The notes: generated by a model from the sequence alone, not told the origin. A stretch of DNA of 64,000 bases from Pseudoxanthomonas sp. z9 (GCF_006542425.1 NZ_VFID01000002.1:186001-250000); one strand, 5' to 3'. Shown: positions 55,832 through 64,000, numbered from the stretch's first letter. Numbers and translations are program-made.

Positions 55832-56263
55832 TCAATCCACCGGAAGCGGCGCGGGTGCGCAGGCCGGCATCCGCCTGGCCTGGTAGCGCTGCCAGAAATG
55901 GTTGGCCATGCGCAGGGCGGCGGCGTCGGCTTCGCGACGCATCGCTTGGTTGCCGCAGTCGGCGGTGGTCTGGCGGAACAGGGCCAGCCAGCGCAGGAAC
56001 ATGGCTTCGGTCAGTCCCGCCATCCCCAGATGACAGCTCACCGGTGCGCCGTGGAAGCGGCGCGTGCCGCGCAGCAACGACGACCAGAATGCGACCAGCA
56101 GTGAATGGTGCGCGGCCCAGTCCCGCACGCGCGCTTCGAAGAAGGGACCCAGCAGGTCGTCCTGGCGCACGCGCAGGTAGAACGTCTCCACCAGCGTGAC
56201 GACGTCGGCCTCGCTGCACAGCCCGAGCCCCGGGCCGCCGTCTTCAGAAGGATGGATGCGCAT
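55832..56263 (-). CDS. group III truncated haemoglobin
   Basis: A 143-residue globin of the 2/2 group III type. Seen: LVETFYLRVRQDDLLGPFFE (B10 Tyr region) and CHLGMAGLTEAMFLRWLALF, which carries the proximal-His segment and the RWLALF helix typical of group III. Such proteins bind O2 or NO and are linked to NO detoxification. The ATG at 56263 has GGAA 7-8 bases upstream; a GTG at 56293 would add ten residues. A perfect FNR/Dnr palindrome lies about 60 bases upstream, fitting the denitrification genes next door. Confidence 0.85.
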   Translation of the reverse strand: MRIHPSEDGGPGLGLCSEADVVTLVETFYLRVRQDDLLGPFFEARVRDWAAHHSLLVAFWSSLLRGTRRFHGAPVSCHLGMAGLTEAMFLRWLALFRQTTADCGNQAMRREADAAALRMANHFWQRYQARRMPACAPAPLPVD

Positions 56264-56319
56264 GGCGGCTTTCCGGAACTTCGACCCGGGCACGGTATCG
56301 CATCGCGAACGGGTACAAA

Positions 56320-56333
56320 TTGATCGCGATCAA
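56320..56333 (-). promoter_or_regulatory. FNR/Dnr-type box before the globin
   Basis: TTGATCGCGATCAA is a perfect palindrome matching TTGAT-N4-ATCAA, centred 63 bases upstream of the globin ATG. Anaerobic or NO-responsive activation by an FNR/Dnr-type regulator is inferred. Confidence 0.75.
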
Positions 56334-56429
56334 GCCCTGGCGCCGCGTTGCTGACAGCACGGCTCATTCCATGGGCGCGGCGGAGCGCCCAAACAACGGA
56401 GCGTGCCTGCGATGTGCGCATGCAGCGGT

Positions 56430-56669
56430 TCAGCCGCTGCAGCCCCCGCAGCACACCGAGGGAATGCGTTCGATCTGGGTCAGGCGCACCGGATGTCCGG
56501 CCTGTTCCATGATGAACACCAGTTCGATGTCCATCACCACGGTGGAGATGCGCAGCTTGCCCGCCTTGGCGTCCAGATCGACCAGGCCGGCGGGGTCGAA
56601 TTCCTGCAGCACCCGTTCGATGGTGATCGGATCCACGGACGGGCCGGGGAGGGGGATGTGGTATTCCAT
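56430..56669 (-). CDS. small conserved-looking protein with CCGGC C-terminal tail
   Basis: A 79-residue protein not assigned to a named family. A beta-alpha-beta pattern (ITIERVLQEFDPAGLVDLDA, RISTVVMDIELVFIMEQAG) recalls the size and fold of heavy-metal-associated domains but lacks their CxxC. Three cysteines cluster at the end, IPSVCCGGCSG, a plausible Cu(I) site. No signal peptide. It is the last gene of the nirK-nirV-sco-azurin run, 91 bases after azurin and past a hairpin. A copper role is suggested by position only. Confidence 0.6.
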   Translation of the reverse strand: MEYHIPLPGPSVDPITIERVLQEFDPAGLVDLDAKAGKLRISTVVMDIELVFIMEQAGHPVRLTQIERIPSVCCGGCSG

Positions 56670-56720
56670 GGCGGCACCAGCGGTCAGTGTGGGAAGGGAA
56701 ATGCGACGGTGAAAGCAGGA

Positions 56721-56744
56721 GCGCCGGAAAACCGGCCCCGGCGC
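56721..56744 (-). terminator. hairpin after azurin, possible partial terminator
   Basis: GCGCCGG (56721-56727) pairs with CCGGCGC (56738-56744); reading minus, it is followed by TCCTGCTTT. The T run is poor, so it may reduce rather than stop reading into the small CCGGC gene. Confidence 0.4.
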
Positions 56745-56760
56745 CCCTGTCCCCGACGAG

Positions 56761-57219
56761 TTACTTCGTCACTACCAACTTGCCCTTCATCAAGGTGGAG
56801 TGGCCGGGGAAGCTGCAGAAGAAGTTGTAGTCGCCGCCGGCGGTCAGCTTCTTGCCGGGCAGGGTGATCTTGGTCTTCTGGCCACCGCCGATCAGGGTGG
56901 TGGCGGCGAGCACGCGGGCGTCGCCCTTGGGCACGTAGTGGTTGCCCACGCCGGCCTTGATGGCGTCGCGGGCGATGCCGTCCATGTCCTTGGCGGCCGA
57001 GATGACCACGTTGTGGCCCATCGCGGCGGCCGGCATCTTGCCGGTATGGGTCAGCTCGATGGTGATCGTCGGGCAACTGGCCGAGACGGTGGCCGTCTTC
57101 AGATCGAACTTCATCGCGTCGTCGCCCTTCAGGCTGACGGTGCAGTTGTTGGCGGCCTGGGCCATGCCGGCGGCGGCCATCAGGCCCAGGGCGAGCAGGG
57201 AAGCGGAAACGACTTTCAT
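56761..57219 (-). CDS. azurin
   Basis: A 152-residue periplasmic blue-copper protein that passes electrons to nitrite reductase. After a signal peptide (cleaved near AQAANN) the type 1 copper ligands are all present: His69 in MGHNVV, and Cys135, His140 and Met144 in FFCSFPGHSTLMKG. Cys26 and Cys49 match the azurin disulfide. The frame is open to 57465, but only 57219 starts a signal peptide. It lies 43 bases after the SCO gene in the nirK operon and is the likely electron donor to NirK. Confidence 0.96.
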   Translation of the reverse strand: MKVVSASLLALGLMAAAGMAQAANNCTVSLKGDDAMKFDLKTATVSASCPTITIELTHTGKMPAAAMGHNVVISAAKDMDGIARDAIKAGVGNHYVPKGDARVLAATTLIGGGQKTKITLPGKKLTAGGDYNFFCSFPGHSTLMKGKLVVTK

Positions 57220-57262
57220 TAGAAACTCCTTGGTGTGGTTTCGGGGGTAATGGAAAGAGAAT

Positions 57263-57853
57263 TCAGTGGACGGGGGAGGCGGAGACGGACAGGGCGGTGC
57301 GGACGGCGGCGACGAAGGCCGGATCCGGCATCGCGCTGGCCACCTCGGAGCGGGCGAGGACGCGGCCATCCGCATCCACCAGCACCAGCACGCTGGTGTG
57401 GTTGATGCTGCCGTCCTCGCGCGGGCGGTAGCGCACGTCGAGCACGCTGGCGATCGCGCGGGCATCGTTGGCGCCGGGTTGCAGGAACCGCCATTGCGCG
57501 GGCACGCGGTGCCGCTGCGCGGTGTCGCGCAGGGCCTGCGGGGTATCGCGGGCGGGATCCAGGCTGATCATCACCAGCTCCACGCGCGCGCGTTCGGCGG
57601 GCGTCAGCTGTTTCTGCACCGCCTTGCCGTTCTCGATGATGAGGGGGCACATGAGGTGGCAGTTGGTGTAGAACATCGACACGATGCGCGGCTTGCCGCG
57701 CAGATCCCGCCATTGGCCGGTGTTGCCGTCCTGGTCGGTGACCTGCGCATCCAGTTGGTAGAGGGAATCGCCCGGCAGCGCCTGCGCAGCGACCGGGAGG
57801 CCGGGCTGCAGAAGCGCCAGCCCGAGCAGGAGGAAGGAAAAGGGCATCTTCAT
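57263..57853 (-). CDS. SCO1/SenC-family copper chaperone
   Basis: A 196-residue thioredoxin-fold protein with a signal peptide (about 1-24). Copper ligands are Cys65 and Cys69 in FYTNCHLMCP and His152 in SINHTSVL, the standard CxxxC...H set. SCO proteins deliver copper to the CuA site of oxidases; here, in the nirK operon, delivery to NirK or azurin is more likely. Start overlaps the nirV stop as ATGA. Confidence 0.92.
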   Translation of the reverse strand: MKMPFSFLLLGLALLQPGLPVAAQALPGDSLYQLDAQVTDQDGNTGQWRDLRGKPRIVSMFYTNCHLMCPLIIENGKAVQKQLTPAERARVELVMISLDPARDTPQALRDTAQRHRVPAQWRFLQPGANDARAIASVLDVRYRPREDGSINHTSVLVLVDADGRVLARSEVASAMPDPAFVAAVRTALSVSASPVH

Positions 57854-58611
57854 GGCTGGCTCCTTGCGCAGCGGAATCCGAGGTTGCCGAGGGTGTTGAC
57901 CGGTTGCAGGGCGGACAGCAGGGCGAAGCGTTTCATCACGCCGTAGTGCTGGCGGTCGTTGAAGGCCAGCGAGGTGGCGCCGCAGTACTTGAGCTTGTCG
58001 CCATCGTCGGCGCCGCGCTTGTCGCTGTCGCCCATCAGGGTGGCGAAGTCGTCCACCCATTCCCACGCCACGCCATGCAGGCCGTGGATGCCGTAGGCGT
58101 TGGGCGGCGCGTCGCCGGCATCGAGGGCGCGGGCGGTAGCATCGTTGAGCAGCCGGGCCTGCCAGCCCTGATCGCCGCGGGCGTCGCGGCGGTATGCGTC
58201 GGCGGCTGCCACGTACTCCCATTCCAGGAACGTCGGCAGGCGCGCGTCCTGCGCACGGCAGTAGGCGTCGGCGGCATACCAGCTCACCTGCACCACCGGT
58301 GCGTCGGCATCGACCGCCGCACCCGGCCCGGTGGCCGTTTGCCAGTGTCCGAGGTAACCGGGACCGGCGAACAGCGCCGGTACCCGATCCCGCCGCCATT
58401 GCGGCTGCCGCTCGACGAAGCGGGCGAAGTCGGCGTTGCTGACCGCGCGTTCCATCAGGGCGAAGGCCGGGACGGAACGCGCCTCGCTGCTTTCCTCGTA
58501 GCGGATGGCCGAGCGAAAGCTTCCACCCGGCACGCCCACGTAGCCGGGACCACCCGCCATCGCCGGTGCGACGAGGCATGCAAGCAACAAGGCGGGCAGT
58601 CTCCGGTGCAT
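57850..58611 (-). CDS. nirV: NirV-like protein, formylglycine-generating-enzyme fold
   Basis: A 253-residue exported protein (signal peptide MHRRLPALLLACLVAPAMAG) with the FGE-sulfatase/SUMF1 fold: VPGGSFRSAIRYEE, ARLPTFLEWEYVAAADAYR, HGVAWEWVDDF and the end GNLGFRCARS. nirV genes of this fold often follow nirK; their role in nitrite reductase activity is unsettled. The paired active-site cysteines of true FGE are not evident (only KYCG and FRC), so formylglycine formation is unlikely. ATG 58611 is chosen over 58617 because GAGG lies 6 bases before it. Confidence 0.85.
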   Translation of the reverse strand: MHRRLPALLLACLVAPAMAGGPGYVGVPGGSFRSAIRYEESSEARSVPAFALMERAVSNADFARFVERQPQWRRDRVPALFAGPGYLGHWQTATGPGAAVDADAPVVQVSWYAADAYCRAQDARLPTFLEWEYVAAADAYRRDARGDQGWQARLLNDATARALDAGDAPPNAYGIHGLHGVAWEWVDDFATLMGDSDKRGADDGDKLKYCGATSLAFNDRQHYGVMKRFALLSALQPVNTLGNLGFRCARSQP

Positions 58612-58636
58612 GGGCATCCTCACGTGGTTTCTTCGC

Positions 58637-59695
58637 TTACTTGCCGGCAGGCTCGCCCTGCGGGTACTCCTTGCTGGACTGCTGGCCGGTGTAGATGTCG
58701 TGCTTGGGTTCACCGCCGACCTTCAGGATGCCGAGCGAACCCTTGTGGAAGGTACGGAAGATGCTGTGATCGACCAGCACGAAATTGCCCGGCACATCGG
58801 CCTTGAATTCGACGATGGTCGCGCCACCCGCCGGCACCAGCGTGGTCTGCACGTTTTCCTGGTACTTGCTGCCGCCTTCCATGTACACCTTGTCGAAGAT
58901 CTCGCCGATGACGTGGAAGCTCGACACCAGGTTGGGGCCGCCGTTGCCGACGAACATGCGGATGGTCTCGCCGGCCTTGGCCTGCAGTGCGTTGTCGCCC
59001 GTGAGCGAGCCTTCGGCGCCGTTGAACACCACGTAGGTCGGATGCTCGTCGATGGCCTTTTCCAGGCTGAAGGGCTGCAGGCCGGGTTCGCCGTACTTGC
59101 CCTCGGTATAGAAGTCGCCCTGCATCACGTAGAACTCCTTGTCCACCTTCGGCAGGCCTTCCGGCGGTTCGACCAGGATCAGGCCGTACATGCCGTTGGC
59201 GATGTGCATGCCGACCGGCGGCATCGCGCAGTGGTAGACGTACAGGCCCGGATTCAGCGCCTTGAACGTGAACTGCGTTTCGTGGCCAGGCAGGGTGAAC
59301 GTCGCCTCGGCGCCACCGCCCGTGCCGGTCACGGCGTGCAGGTCGATGTTGTGCGGCATGTGCGAGCTGTGGTGGTTCTTCAGGTGGAATTCCACCGTGT
59401 CGCCCTGGCGCACGCGGATGAAGCTGCCGGGCACCGAACCGCCGAAAGTCCAGAAGTTGTAGGTCACGCCGTCGGAGATCTTCATCTCCTTCTCGACCAC
59501 TTCCAGATCCACGATGACCTTGGCCGGCGTGCTGCGCGTGATCGGCGGCGGCACCATCGGCGGGGCGGTCAGGACCGCCTTGATCGGATCGCCCTGGGCG
59601 GCGCCGTTGTCGGCGGCGAAGGCGTTGCCGGCGAGGGTGGCGCCCATCGCGCAGGCGAGGGCGTAATAAAGCAGGGAGTTGCTCTTGCGCTTCAT
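58637..59695 (-). CDS. nirK: copper-containing nitrite reductase
   Basis: Reduces nitrite to nitric oxide in the periplasm. 352 residues, two cupredoxin domains. Ligands seen: type 1 copper His115, Cys156, His164, Met169 ([26 protein letters not shown]); type 2 copper His120, His155 and the His in [13 protein letters not shown]; catalytic Asp118 and the distal His in [13 protein letters not shown]. The spacing matches short, two-domain NirK. Signal peptide about 1-27. ATG 59695 has AAGGAA upstream; the frame is open to 59827. First gene of the minus operon, behind an FNR/Dnr box. Confidence 0.97.
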   Translation of the reverse strand: MKRKSNSLLYYALACAMGATLAGNAFAADNGAAQGDPIKAVLTAPPMVPPPITRSTPAKVIVDLEVVEKEMKISDGVTYNFWTFGGSVPGSFIRVRQGDTVEFHLKNHHSSHMPHNIDLHAVTGTGGGAEATFTLPGHETQFTFKALNPGLYVYHCAMPPVGMHIANGMYGLILVEPPEGLPKVDKEFYVMQGDFYTEGKYGEPGLQPFSLEKAIDEHPTYVVFNGAEGSLTGDNALQAKAGETIRMFVGNGGPNLVSSFHVIGEIFDKVYMEGGSKYQENVQTTLVPAGGATIVEFKADVPGNFVLVDHSIFRTFHKGSLGILKVGGEPKHDIYTGQQSSKEYPQGEPAGK

Positions 59696-59761
59696 GGCGC
59701 GTTCCTTGTCATGGCCTTGGGCCGATGGAGGAACGTTAGTTGTCCGACCTTCGCGGTCGCC

Positions 59762-59775
59762 TTGATTTGCATCAA
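59762..59775 (-). promoter_or_regulatory. FNR/Dnr-type box before nirK
   Basis: TTGATTTGCATCAA matches TTGAT-N4-ATCAA exactly and is centred 73 bases before the nirK ATG, a usual place for activation at about -41.5 from the transcript start. Confidence 0.8.
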
Positions 59776-59820
59776 TCGCCGCCCCCGATTCGGTGAAAAA
59801 GGCAGGCAAATGCGACCGGC

Positions 59821-59834
59821 TTGACATGGATCAA
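59821..59834 (+). promoter_or_regulatory. FNR/Dnr-type box before oprC
   Basis: TTGACATGGATCAA matches TTGAC-N4-ATCAA, centred about 93 bases before the oprC ATG. It also lies 126 bases upstream of nirK and could serve both divergent genes. Confidence 0.65.
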
Positions 59835-59920
59835 GATTGCCCCCGCCTGCGACAACCTGACGCATCCCAACGTTGGAGCGACTCCAGACAATGGCATCGA
59901 CCTAAACGGAGTGTCATGTC

Positions 59921-62008
59921 ATGCGTAGAGATTGTCTTGCCGTCGCCCTGTCCCTCGCGCTGCTGCCGGCTTCGGCCGTGATCGCCGGTGAGGCACCCCC
60001 CAACGATGCCGGGCAGCATGTGCATGACACGGGACCCGCTTCGCCCACCGAACTCAATGGCGTGGTGGTGGTCGGCGTGGCGCCTGCGATGGCGACCACC
60101 TTCGTCACCGATCCCAAACTGCCGCGCCAGCCGGTGCCGGCCAGCGACGGCGCCGACTATCTGAAGACGATTCCCGGCTTCGCCCTGTTGCGCAGCGGTG
60201 GCACCAACGGTGATCCGGTGCTGCGCGGCATGTTCGGTTCACGCCTGAACCTGATGACCAACGACGGCGCGCTGAGCGGCGCTTGTCCCTCGCGCATGGA
60301 CAACGCGATGTCCTACATCGCGCCGGAAACCTACGATCGCCTGGTGGTCATCAAGGGACCGCAGACGGTGCTGTGGGGCGGTGGCGCGTCGGCCGGCACG
60401 GTGCGCTTCGAGCGCGAGATTCCGTACTTCGATCGCCCTGGCGTGCGCGTCAACGCCAGCGCGCTGGCCGGCAGCCGCAACCGCAACGACCAGGTGGTGG
60501 ACGCCACGCTCGGCAACCCCACCGGGTACGTGCGGCTGGGCGGCAACCGTTCGGAAGCGGACGACTACCAGGACGGCAACGGCGCCGAAGTACCGTCGGC
60601 ATGGCGCAAGTGGAACGCGGACGCCGCGCTGGGCTGGACGCCGGACCCGAACACCGTGCTGGAGCTGAGTGCCGGCACCGGCGACGCGCAGGCGCGCTAC
60701 GCCGGCCGCGGCATGGACGGTTCGCGCTTCCGCCGCGACAGCCTCGGCCTGCGTTTCGAGAAGAGCGACATCGACGGCGTGCTGGATGCCTTCAAGGCCA
60801 ACCTGTATCTCAACGATGTCGACCACGTGATGGACAACTACACGCTGCGGCGGCCGGATCCATCCAGCAGCATGCCGATGCCGATGGCCAGCAACGTGGG
60901 CCACCGGACCTGGGGCGGGCGCGCGGCCGCGACCTGGCAACAGGGCGAATGGGAAATCACCGCCGGCGTGGATCTGCGCGACAGCCGCCACCGCCAGCGC
61001 AGCGGCATGGGGCGCGGCACCTACCAGTCGCAGCCGTGGACGGTGGATGCACGCTTCCGCAGTTTCGGCGCGTTCGCCGAATCGCACTGGCACATCACCG
61101 ACAAGCACCACCTGATGAGCGGGTTGCGCCTGGACCGCGCGCAGGTGCGGGATCTGCGCCGCAGCACCGGCGGGATGATGCCGATGCCCAATCCGACCGC
61201 TGGGCAGGAACGCAACGAAACCCTGCCCAGTGCGTTCGTCCGCTACGAATACGACATGTCCGGACGGCTTGGCGCCTATGTGGGCCTGGGCCACACCCAG
61301 CGCATGCCCGACTACTGGGAATTGTTCTCGCCCAAGCGCGGGCCGGCCGGCGCGGTCAACGCCTTCGCCGGCATCCAGCCCGAGCGCACCACCCAGCTGG
61401 ACATGGGCCTGCAATATCGTGGCGAACGCGTCGAGGCATGGGTGTCGGTCTATGCCGGTCGCATGCAGGACTACATCCTGTTCGACTACCTGCCCGGAAT
61501 GATGGGCATGGGCGCGACCACCCGCGCGCGCAACATCGATGCCGATATCCGCGGCGGCGAGGCGGGCGTGGAATGGCGGCCGGCCGATGGCTGGAAGCTC
61601 GGCGGCGCGCTGGCCTATGCCTGGGGCGAGGACCGCGCCAGTGGCAAGCCGCTGCCGCAGATGACGCCGCTGGAGCTGCGCCTGTCGGCCAGTCGCGAAT
61701 ACCGGCGCTGGTCGTGGGGCACGCTGCTGCGCGTCGTCGACGACCAGGATCGGGTGAGCACGGGGCAGGGCAACGTGGTCGGGCGCGATCTTGGCCCGAG
61801 CGCGGGCTTCGCGGTGTTCTCGGTGAACGGGGGCTACCGCTTCAGCGACCGGCTGCAACTCACCGCCGGCATCGACAACCTGTTCGACCGCGCCTACAGC
61901 GAACACCTCAACCTCGGCGGCAACAGCGCGTTCGGCTATCCGGCCGATCCGGTGCGGATCAACGAGCCCGGCCGCACCGCCTGGCTGAAGCTCAACTACA
62001 GCTACTGA
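59921..62008 (+). CDS. oprC: TonB-dependent copper receptor OprC/NosA
   Basis: A 695-residue outer-membrane receptor importing copper for denitrification enzymes. Signal peptide about 1-22. The plug has the OprC family text: KLPRQPVPASDGADYLKTIP, GTNGDPVLRGMFGSRLNLM, CPSRMDNAMSYIAPETYD and VIKGPQTVLWGGGASAGTVR. Barrel loops carry Met-rich segments (SSSMPMPMASN, GGMMPMPNPT, PGMMGMGATT) suited to Cu(I). Ends WLKLNYSY. It is divergent from nirK with FNR-type boxes between, so copper import and copper-enzyme synthesis are probably induced together. Confidence 0.95.
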   Translation: MRRDCLAVALSLALLPASAVIAGEAPPNDAGQHVHDTGPASPTELNGVVVVGVAPAMATTFVTDPKLPRQPVPASDGADYLKTIPGFALLRSGGTNGDPVLRGMFGSRLNLMTNDGALSGACPSRMDNAMSYIAPETYDRLVVIKGPQTVLWGGGASAGTVRFEREIPYFDRPGVRVNASALAGSRNRNDQVVDATLGNPTGYVRLGGNRSEADDYQDGNGAEVPSAWRKWNADAALGWTPDPNTVLELSAGTGDAQARYAGRGMDGSRFRRDSLGLRFEKSDIDGVLDAFKANLYLNDVDHVMDNYTLRRPDPSSSMPMPMASNVGHRTWGGRAAATWQQGEWEITAGVDLRDSRHRQRSGMGRGTYQSQPWTVDARFRSFGAFAESHWHITDKHHLMSGLRLDRAQVRDLRRSTGGMMPMPNPTAGQERNETLPSAFVRYEYDMSGRLGAYVGLGHTQRMPDYWELFSPKRGPAGAVNAFAGIQPERTTQLDMGLQYRGERVEAWVSVYAGRMQDYILFDYLPGMMGMGATTRARNIDADIRGGEAGVEWRPADGWKLGGALAYAWGEDRASGKPLPQMTPLELRLSASREYRRWSWGTLLRVVDDQDRVSTGQGNVVGRDLGPSAGFAVFSVNGGYRFSDRLQLTAGIDNLFDRAYSEHLNLGGNSAFGYPADPVRINEPGRTAWLKLNYSY

Positions 62009-62062
62009 GCGCGCATCGACACGCGCCATCCAAGCACAAAAAAGAGAAAGGGGAATACACAC

Positions 62063-63301
62063 ATGAAACACCTCATCCGCGTATTGCCGGGCCTGCCTTG
62101 CCTGGTCCTCGCACTCCCGGCCATCGCCGCCTCGCCGGTCGACACCGGCGGCAAGCTGATCCTGGACGCCCGCTACCGCTTCGAACAGGTCGATCAGGAC
62201 AATGCGCTCGACACCGCCAAGGCGCATAGCCTGCGCACTCGCATCGGCTATCGCACACCGCGCTGGCACGGCCTGTCCGGGCTGGTGGAAATCGACGATG
62301 TCCGCCATCTGGGCGCGGAACATTTCAACGACACCCGCAACGGCCGCGCCGGTTACGCCACGGTCGGCGATCCGGAAGGCACCGAGGTCAACCAGGCGCT
62401 GATCCGCTACGCGGCGGACTGGGGCAGCGCGCAGGTCGGCCGCCAGCGCATCAACCTGGGCAACCAGCGCTTCGTCGGCGGCGTGGGCTGGCGGCAGAAC
62501 GAGCAGACCTACGACGGCGCGATGATCGAACTGGCGCCGGGCGCCGGCTGGAAACTGACCTACGCCTATCTGGACAACATCAACAGCGTGTTCGGCCCGG
62601 ACGACACCCGTCCGGTCAGCCGCACCGCGCCGGCCGACATCGAGGGCCACAGCCACCTGCTGCAGGCGCAGTACGCGTTCTCGTCGAACCTGAGCGCCAT
62701 CGGCTACCACTACCGGCTGGGCCTGGACAACCTCGCGGTGGCACCCGGTGCGCCGCCGGGCACGCTGTCCAGCCGCACCAGCGGCCTGCGCGTGCAGGGC
62801 AAGGCTGGCGGGTTCTCCTACGTGCTGGAACACGCGCGGCAGCGCGAGCTGGCGGGAAACCCGTGGCGGCTGGACAGTCGCTACTGGCTGGCCGAAGCCG
62901 GCTACCGCTGGCAGGACATCCAGTGGAAGGCCGGCTACGAAGTGCTGGGCGCAGGCGGCGGCACGGGCAACCGCGCGTTCCAGACACCGCTGGCGACCAA
63001 GCACGCGTTCCAGGGTTGGGCCGATCAGTTCCTGACCACGCCGGCCGACGGGCTGCGCGATGCCTACGCCGGCTTCAGCCTGCCGCTGGGCGGTGGCGAA
63101 TGGCAAACCTGGTATCACGACTTCCGCAGCGATCGCGGCGGCGACCGTTTCGGCCGCGAGCTGGATCTGTCCTGGCGCCACGCGATTCCCGGGGTGAAGG
63201 GACTGGAAGGCCTGCTCAAGCTGGCGAGTTACCGCAGCAGTGACACCGCCCGCACGGTGGATACCGACAAGTTCTGGGTGCAGGTGCAGTACACGTACTG
63301 A
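62063..63301 (+). CDS. alginate-export-family (AlgE-like) outer-membrane porin
   Basis: A 412-residue barrel with a signal peptide (about 1-22) and dense alternating strands. GRQRINLGNQRFVGGVGWRQ and EQTYDGAMIELAPGAGWKLTY are typical of the broad alginate-export family, many members of which are found in respiratory or copper-linked contexts and not alginate export. It ends in the beta-signal FWVQVQYTY. It lies 54 bases after oprC in the same direction with AAAGGGG 8 bases before the ATG. Substrate unknown. Confidence 0.8.
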   Translation: MKHLIRVLPGLPCLVLALPAIAASPVDTGGKLILDARYRFEQVDQDNALDTAKAHSLRTRIGYRTPRWHGLSGLVEIDDVRHLGAEHFNDTRNGRAGYATVGDPEGTEVNQALIRYAADWGSAQVGRQRINLGNQRFVGGVGWRQNEQTYDGAMIELAPGAGWKLTYAYLDNINSVFGPDDTRPVSRTAPADIEGHSHLLQAQYAFSSNLSAIGYHYRLGLDNLAVAPGAPPGTLSSRTSGLRVQGKAGGFSYVLEHARQRELAGNPWRLDSRYWLAEAGYRWQDIQWKAGYEVLGAGGGTGNRAFQTPLATKHAFQGWADQFLTTPADGLRDAYAGFSLPLGGGEWQTWYHDFRSDRGGDRFGRELDLSWRHAIPGVKGLEGLLKLASYRSSDTARTVDTDKFWVQVQYTY

Positions 63302-63312
63302 GCCGTTCCGGC

Positions 63313-63326
63313 TTGACGTGGATCAA
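63313..63326 (+). promoter_or_regulatory. FNR/Dnr-type box before ubiD
   Basis: TTGACGTGGATCAA differs from the oprC box by one base and is centred 66 bases before the ubiD ATG. It suggests oxygen- or NO-dependent control of this copy of ubiD. Confidence 0.65.
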
Positions 63327-63385
63327 TGTGTCCCGTGGCGGGGCGTGAGGACAATGCCGCCTCCCTTCCCGCCACAGGACGCGGC

Positions 63386-64000
63386 ATGGCCTTCCACGAT
63401 CTGCGCGAATTCCTGGAACATCTTTCCGGGCACGGACAGTTGCTGGACATCGACGCGCCGGTCAGTCCGGAGCTGGAAAGCACCGCGTTGAGCCTGCGGG
63501 CCCTGCGCGAATCCGGGCCGGCGCTGCTGATGCACAACGCCGGCTCGCACCATGCGTTGCTGGGCAATCTGTTCGGCCATCGCCGCCGCATCGAACTGGC
63601 GCTGGCCGGCAGGCCGCTGGCCTCGCTGCGCGAACTGGGCGAACTGCTGGCCAGCATCAAAGAACCGCGCTGGCCCGGCAATCTGCGCAGCGCGCTGTCC
63701 GATTGGCCGGGATTGGCGCAACTGGCCTACGTGGCGCCGCGCGTGGTTGACGACGCGGCCTTCAACGAAGAGGTGCTGGAAGGCGAGGATGTCGATCTGG
63801 GACGCCTGCCGATCCAGCGTTGCTGGCCGGAAGACGTCGATCGCCTGATCACTTTCGGCCTGGTGATCACCCGTGGCATCCACCAGCAGCGGCAGAACGT
63901 GGCGATTTACCGGCAACAGGTGATCGGCCGCAACCGGGTGATCATGCGCTGGCTGCCACATCGCGGCGGCGCGCTCGATTACGCCAGCTGGCAGGCCGCG
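63386..64000 (+). CDS. ubiD: UbiD-family decarboxylase, 3' end outside the window
   Basis: The first 205 residues of a UbiD-type prenylated-FMN decarboxylase, in ubiquinone synthesis the 4-hydroxy-3-polyprenylbenzoate decarboxylase. The start MAFHDLREFLEHLSGHGQLL and the later AIYRQQVIGRNRVIMRW and LPHRGGALDY match canonical UbiD closely. The catalytic Arg-Glu-Glu region may lie beyond the edge. An FNR-type box precedes it, so it may maintain quinones during denitrification. ATG 63386 follows CAGGACGCGGC. Confidence 0.88.
   Translation, partial: MAFHDLREFLEHLSGHGQLLDIDAPVSPELESTALSLRALRESGPALLMHNAGSHHALLGNLFGHRRRIELALAGRPLASLRELGELLASIKEPRWPGNLRSALSDWPGLAQLAYVAPRVVDDAAFNEEVLEGEDVDLGRLPIQRCWPEDVDRLITFGLVITRGIHQQRQNVAIYRQQVIGRNRVIMRWLPHRGGALDYASWQAA

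Overview
The window is high-GC, densely packed bacterial DNA. Gene content and sequence style point to the Xanthomonadaceae (Lysobacteraceae), something like Lysobacter, Luteimonas or Pseudoxanthomonas. The signs are CopL-CopA-CopB copper resistance, many large TonB-dependent receptors (TBDRs), an N-glycan utilisation locus like the Xanthomonas nix genes, and CRP/FNR-type promoter boxes. The genus is an inference; there is no rRNA or marker gene to settle it. No tRNA, rRNA, CRISPR array, insertion sequence or prophage was seen.

Layout. (1) 1-3142, minus: histidine catabolism, hutC-hutU-hutH, with hutH cut by the left edge. (2) 3271-9127, plus: a CopL-like metal-binding protein, a TBDR and two PepSY membrane proteins, the second fused to an NqrF-like 2Fe-2S/FAD reductase. 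This looks like a receptor plus inner-membrane reductase for a metal. (3) 9182-13575, minus: copper resistance copL-copA-copB, a His-rich EF-hand protein and a DUF411 lipoprotein. (4) 13822-34027, plus: a 20-kb N-glycan utilisation locus with glucokinase, glycosylasparaginase, CutC, TBDR, GH92, LacI regulator, FHS sugar transporter, PfkB kinase, AGE-family mannose isomerase/epimerase, GH20, GH2 beta-mannosidase and GH47. Related palindromes near TTGAATCGWTCCAA precede glk and the TBDR and may be the LacI operators. (5) 34266-50764, plus: an OmpR-type response regulator, a three-gene surface system (a ~3200-residue DUF11/SdrD_B-like repeat protein, a 1136-residue Ig-plus-barrel outer-membrane protein, an OmpA-like anchor) and a histidine kinase. 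This is the best candidate for an undescribed system. (6) 50803-51325: a 209-210 bp palindrome-rich tandem repeat, then the helicase lhr. (7) 55832-64000: an anaerobic/denitrification region. A group III truncated globin and nirK-nirV-sco-azurin-small protein lie on minus; oprC, a porin and ubiD (cut by the right edge) lie on plus. Four FNR/Dnr-type boxes (TTGAY-N4-ATCAA) sit before globin, nirK, oprC and ubiD.

How the parts work together. In region 4, glycan fragments would enter by the TBDR and be trimmed in the periplasm by GH92, GH47, GH20 and GH2. The last GlcNAc-Asn bond would be cut by glycosylasparaginase. Mannose would be imported by the FHS permease, isomerised to fructose and phosphorylated. 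In region 7, OprC brings in copper, SCO may load it, NirK reduces nitrite using electrons from azurin, and the globin may handle NO. All functions are read from sequence motifs and family knowledge; nothing was searched against a database.
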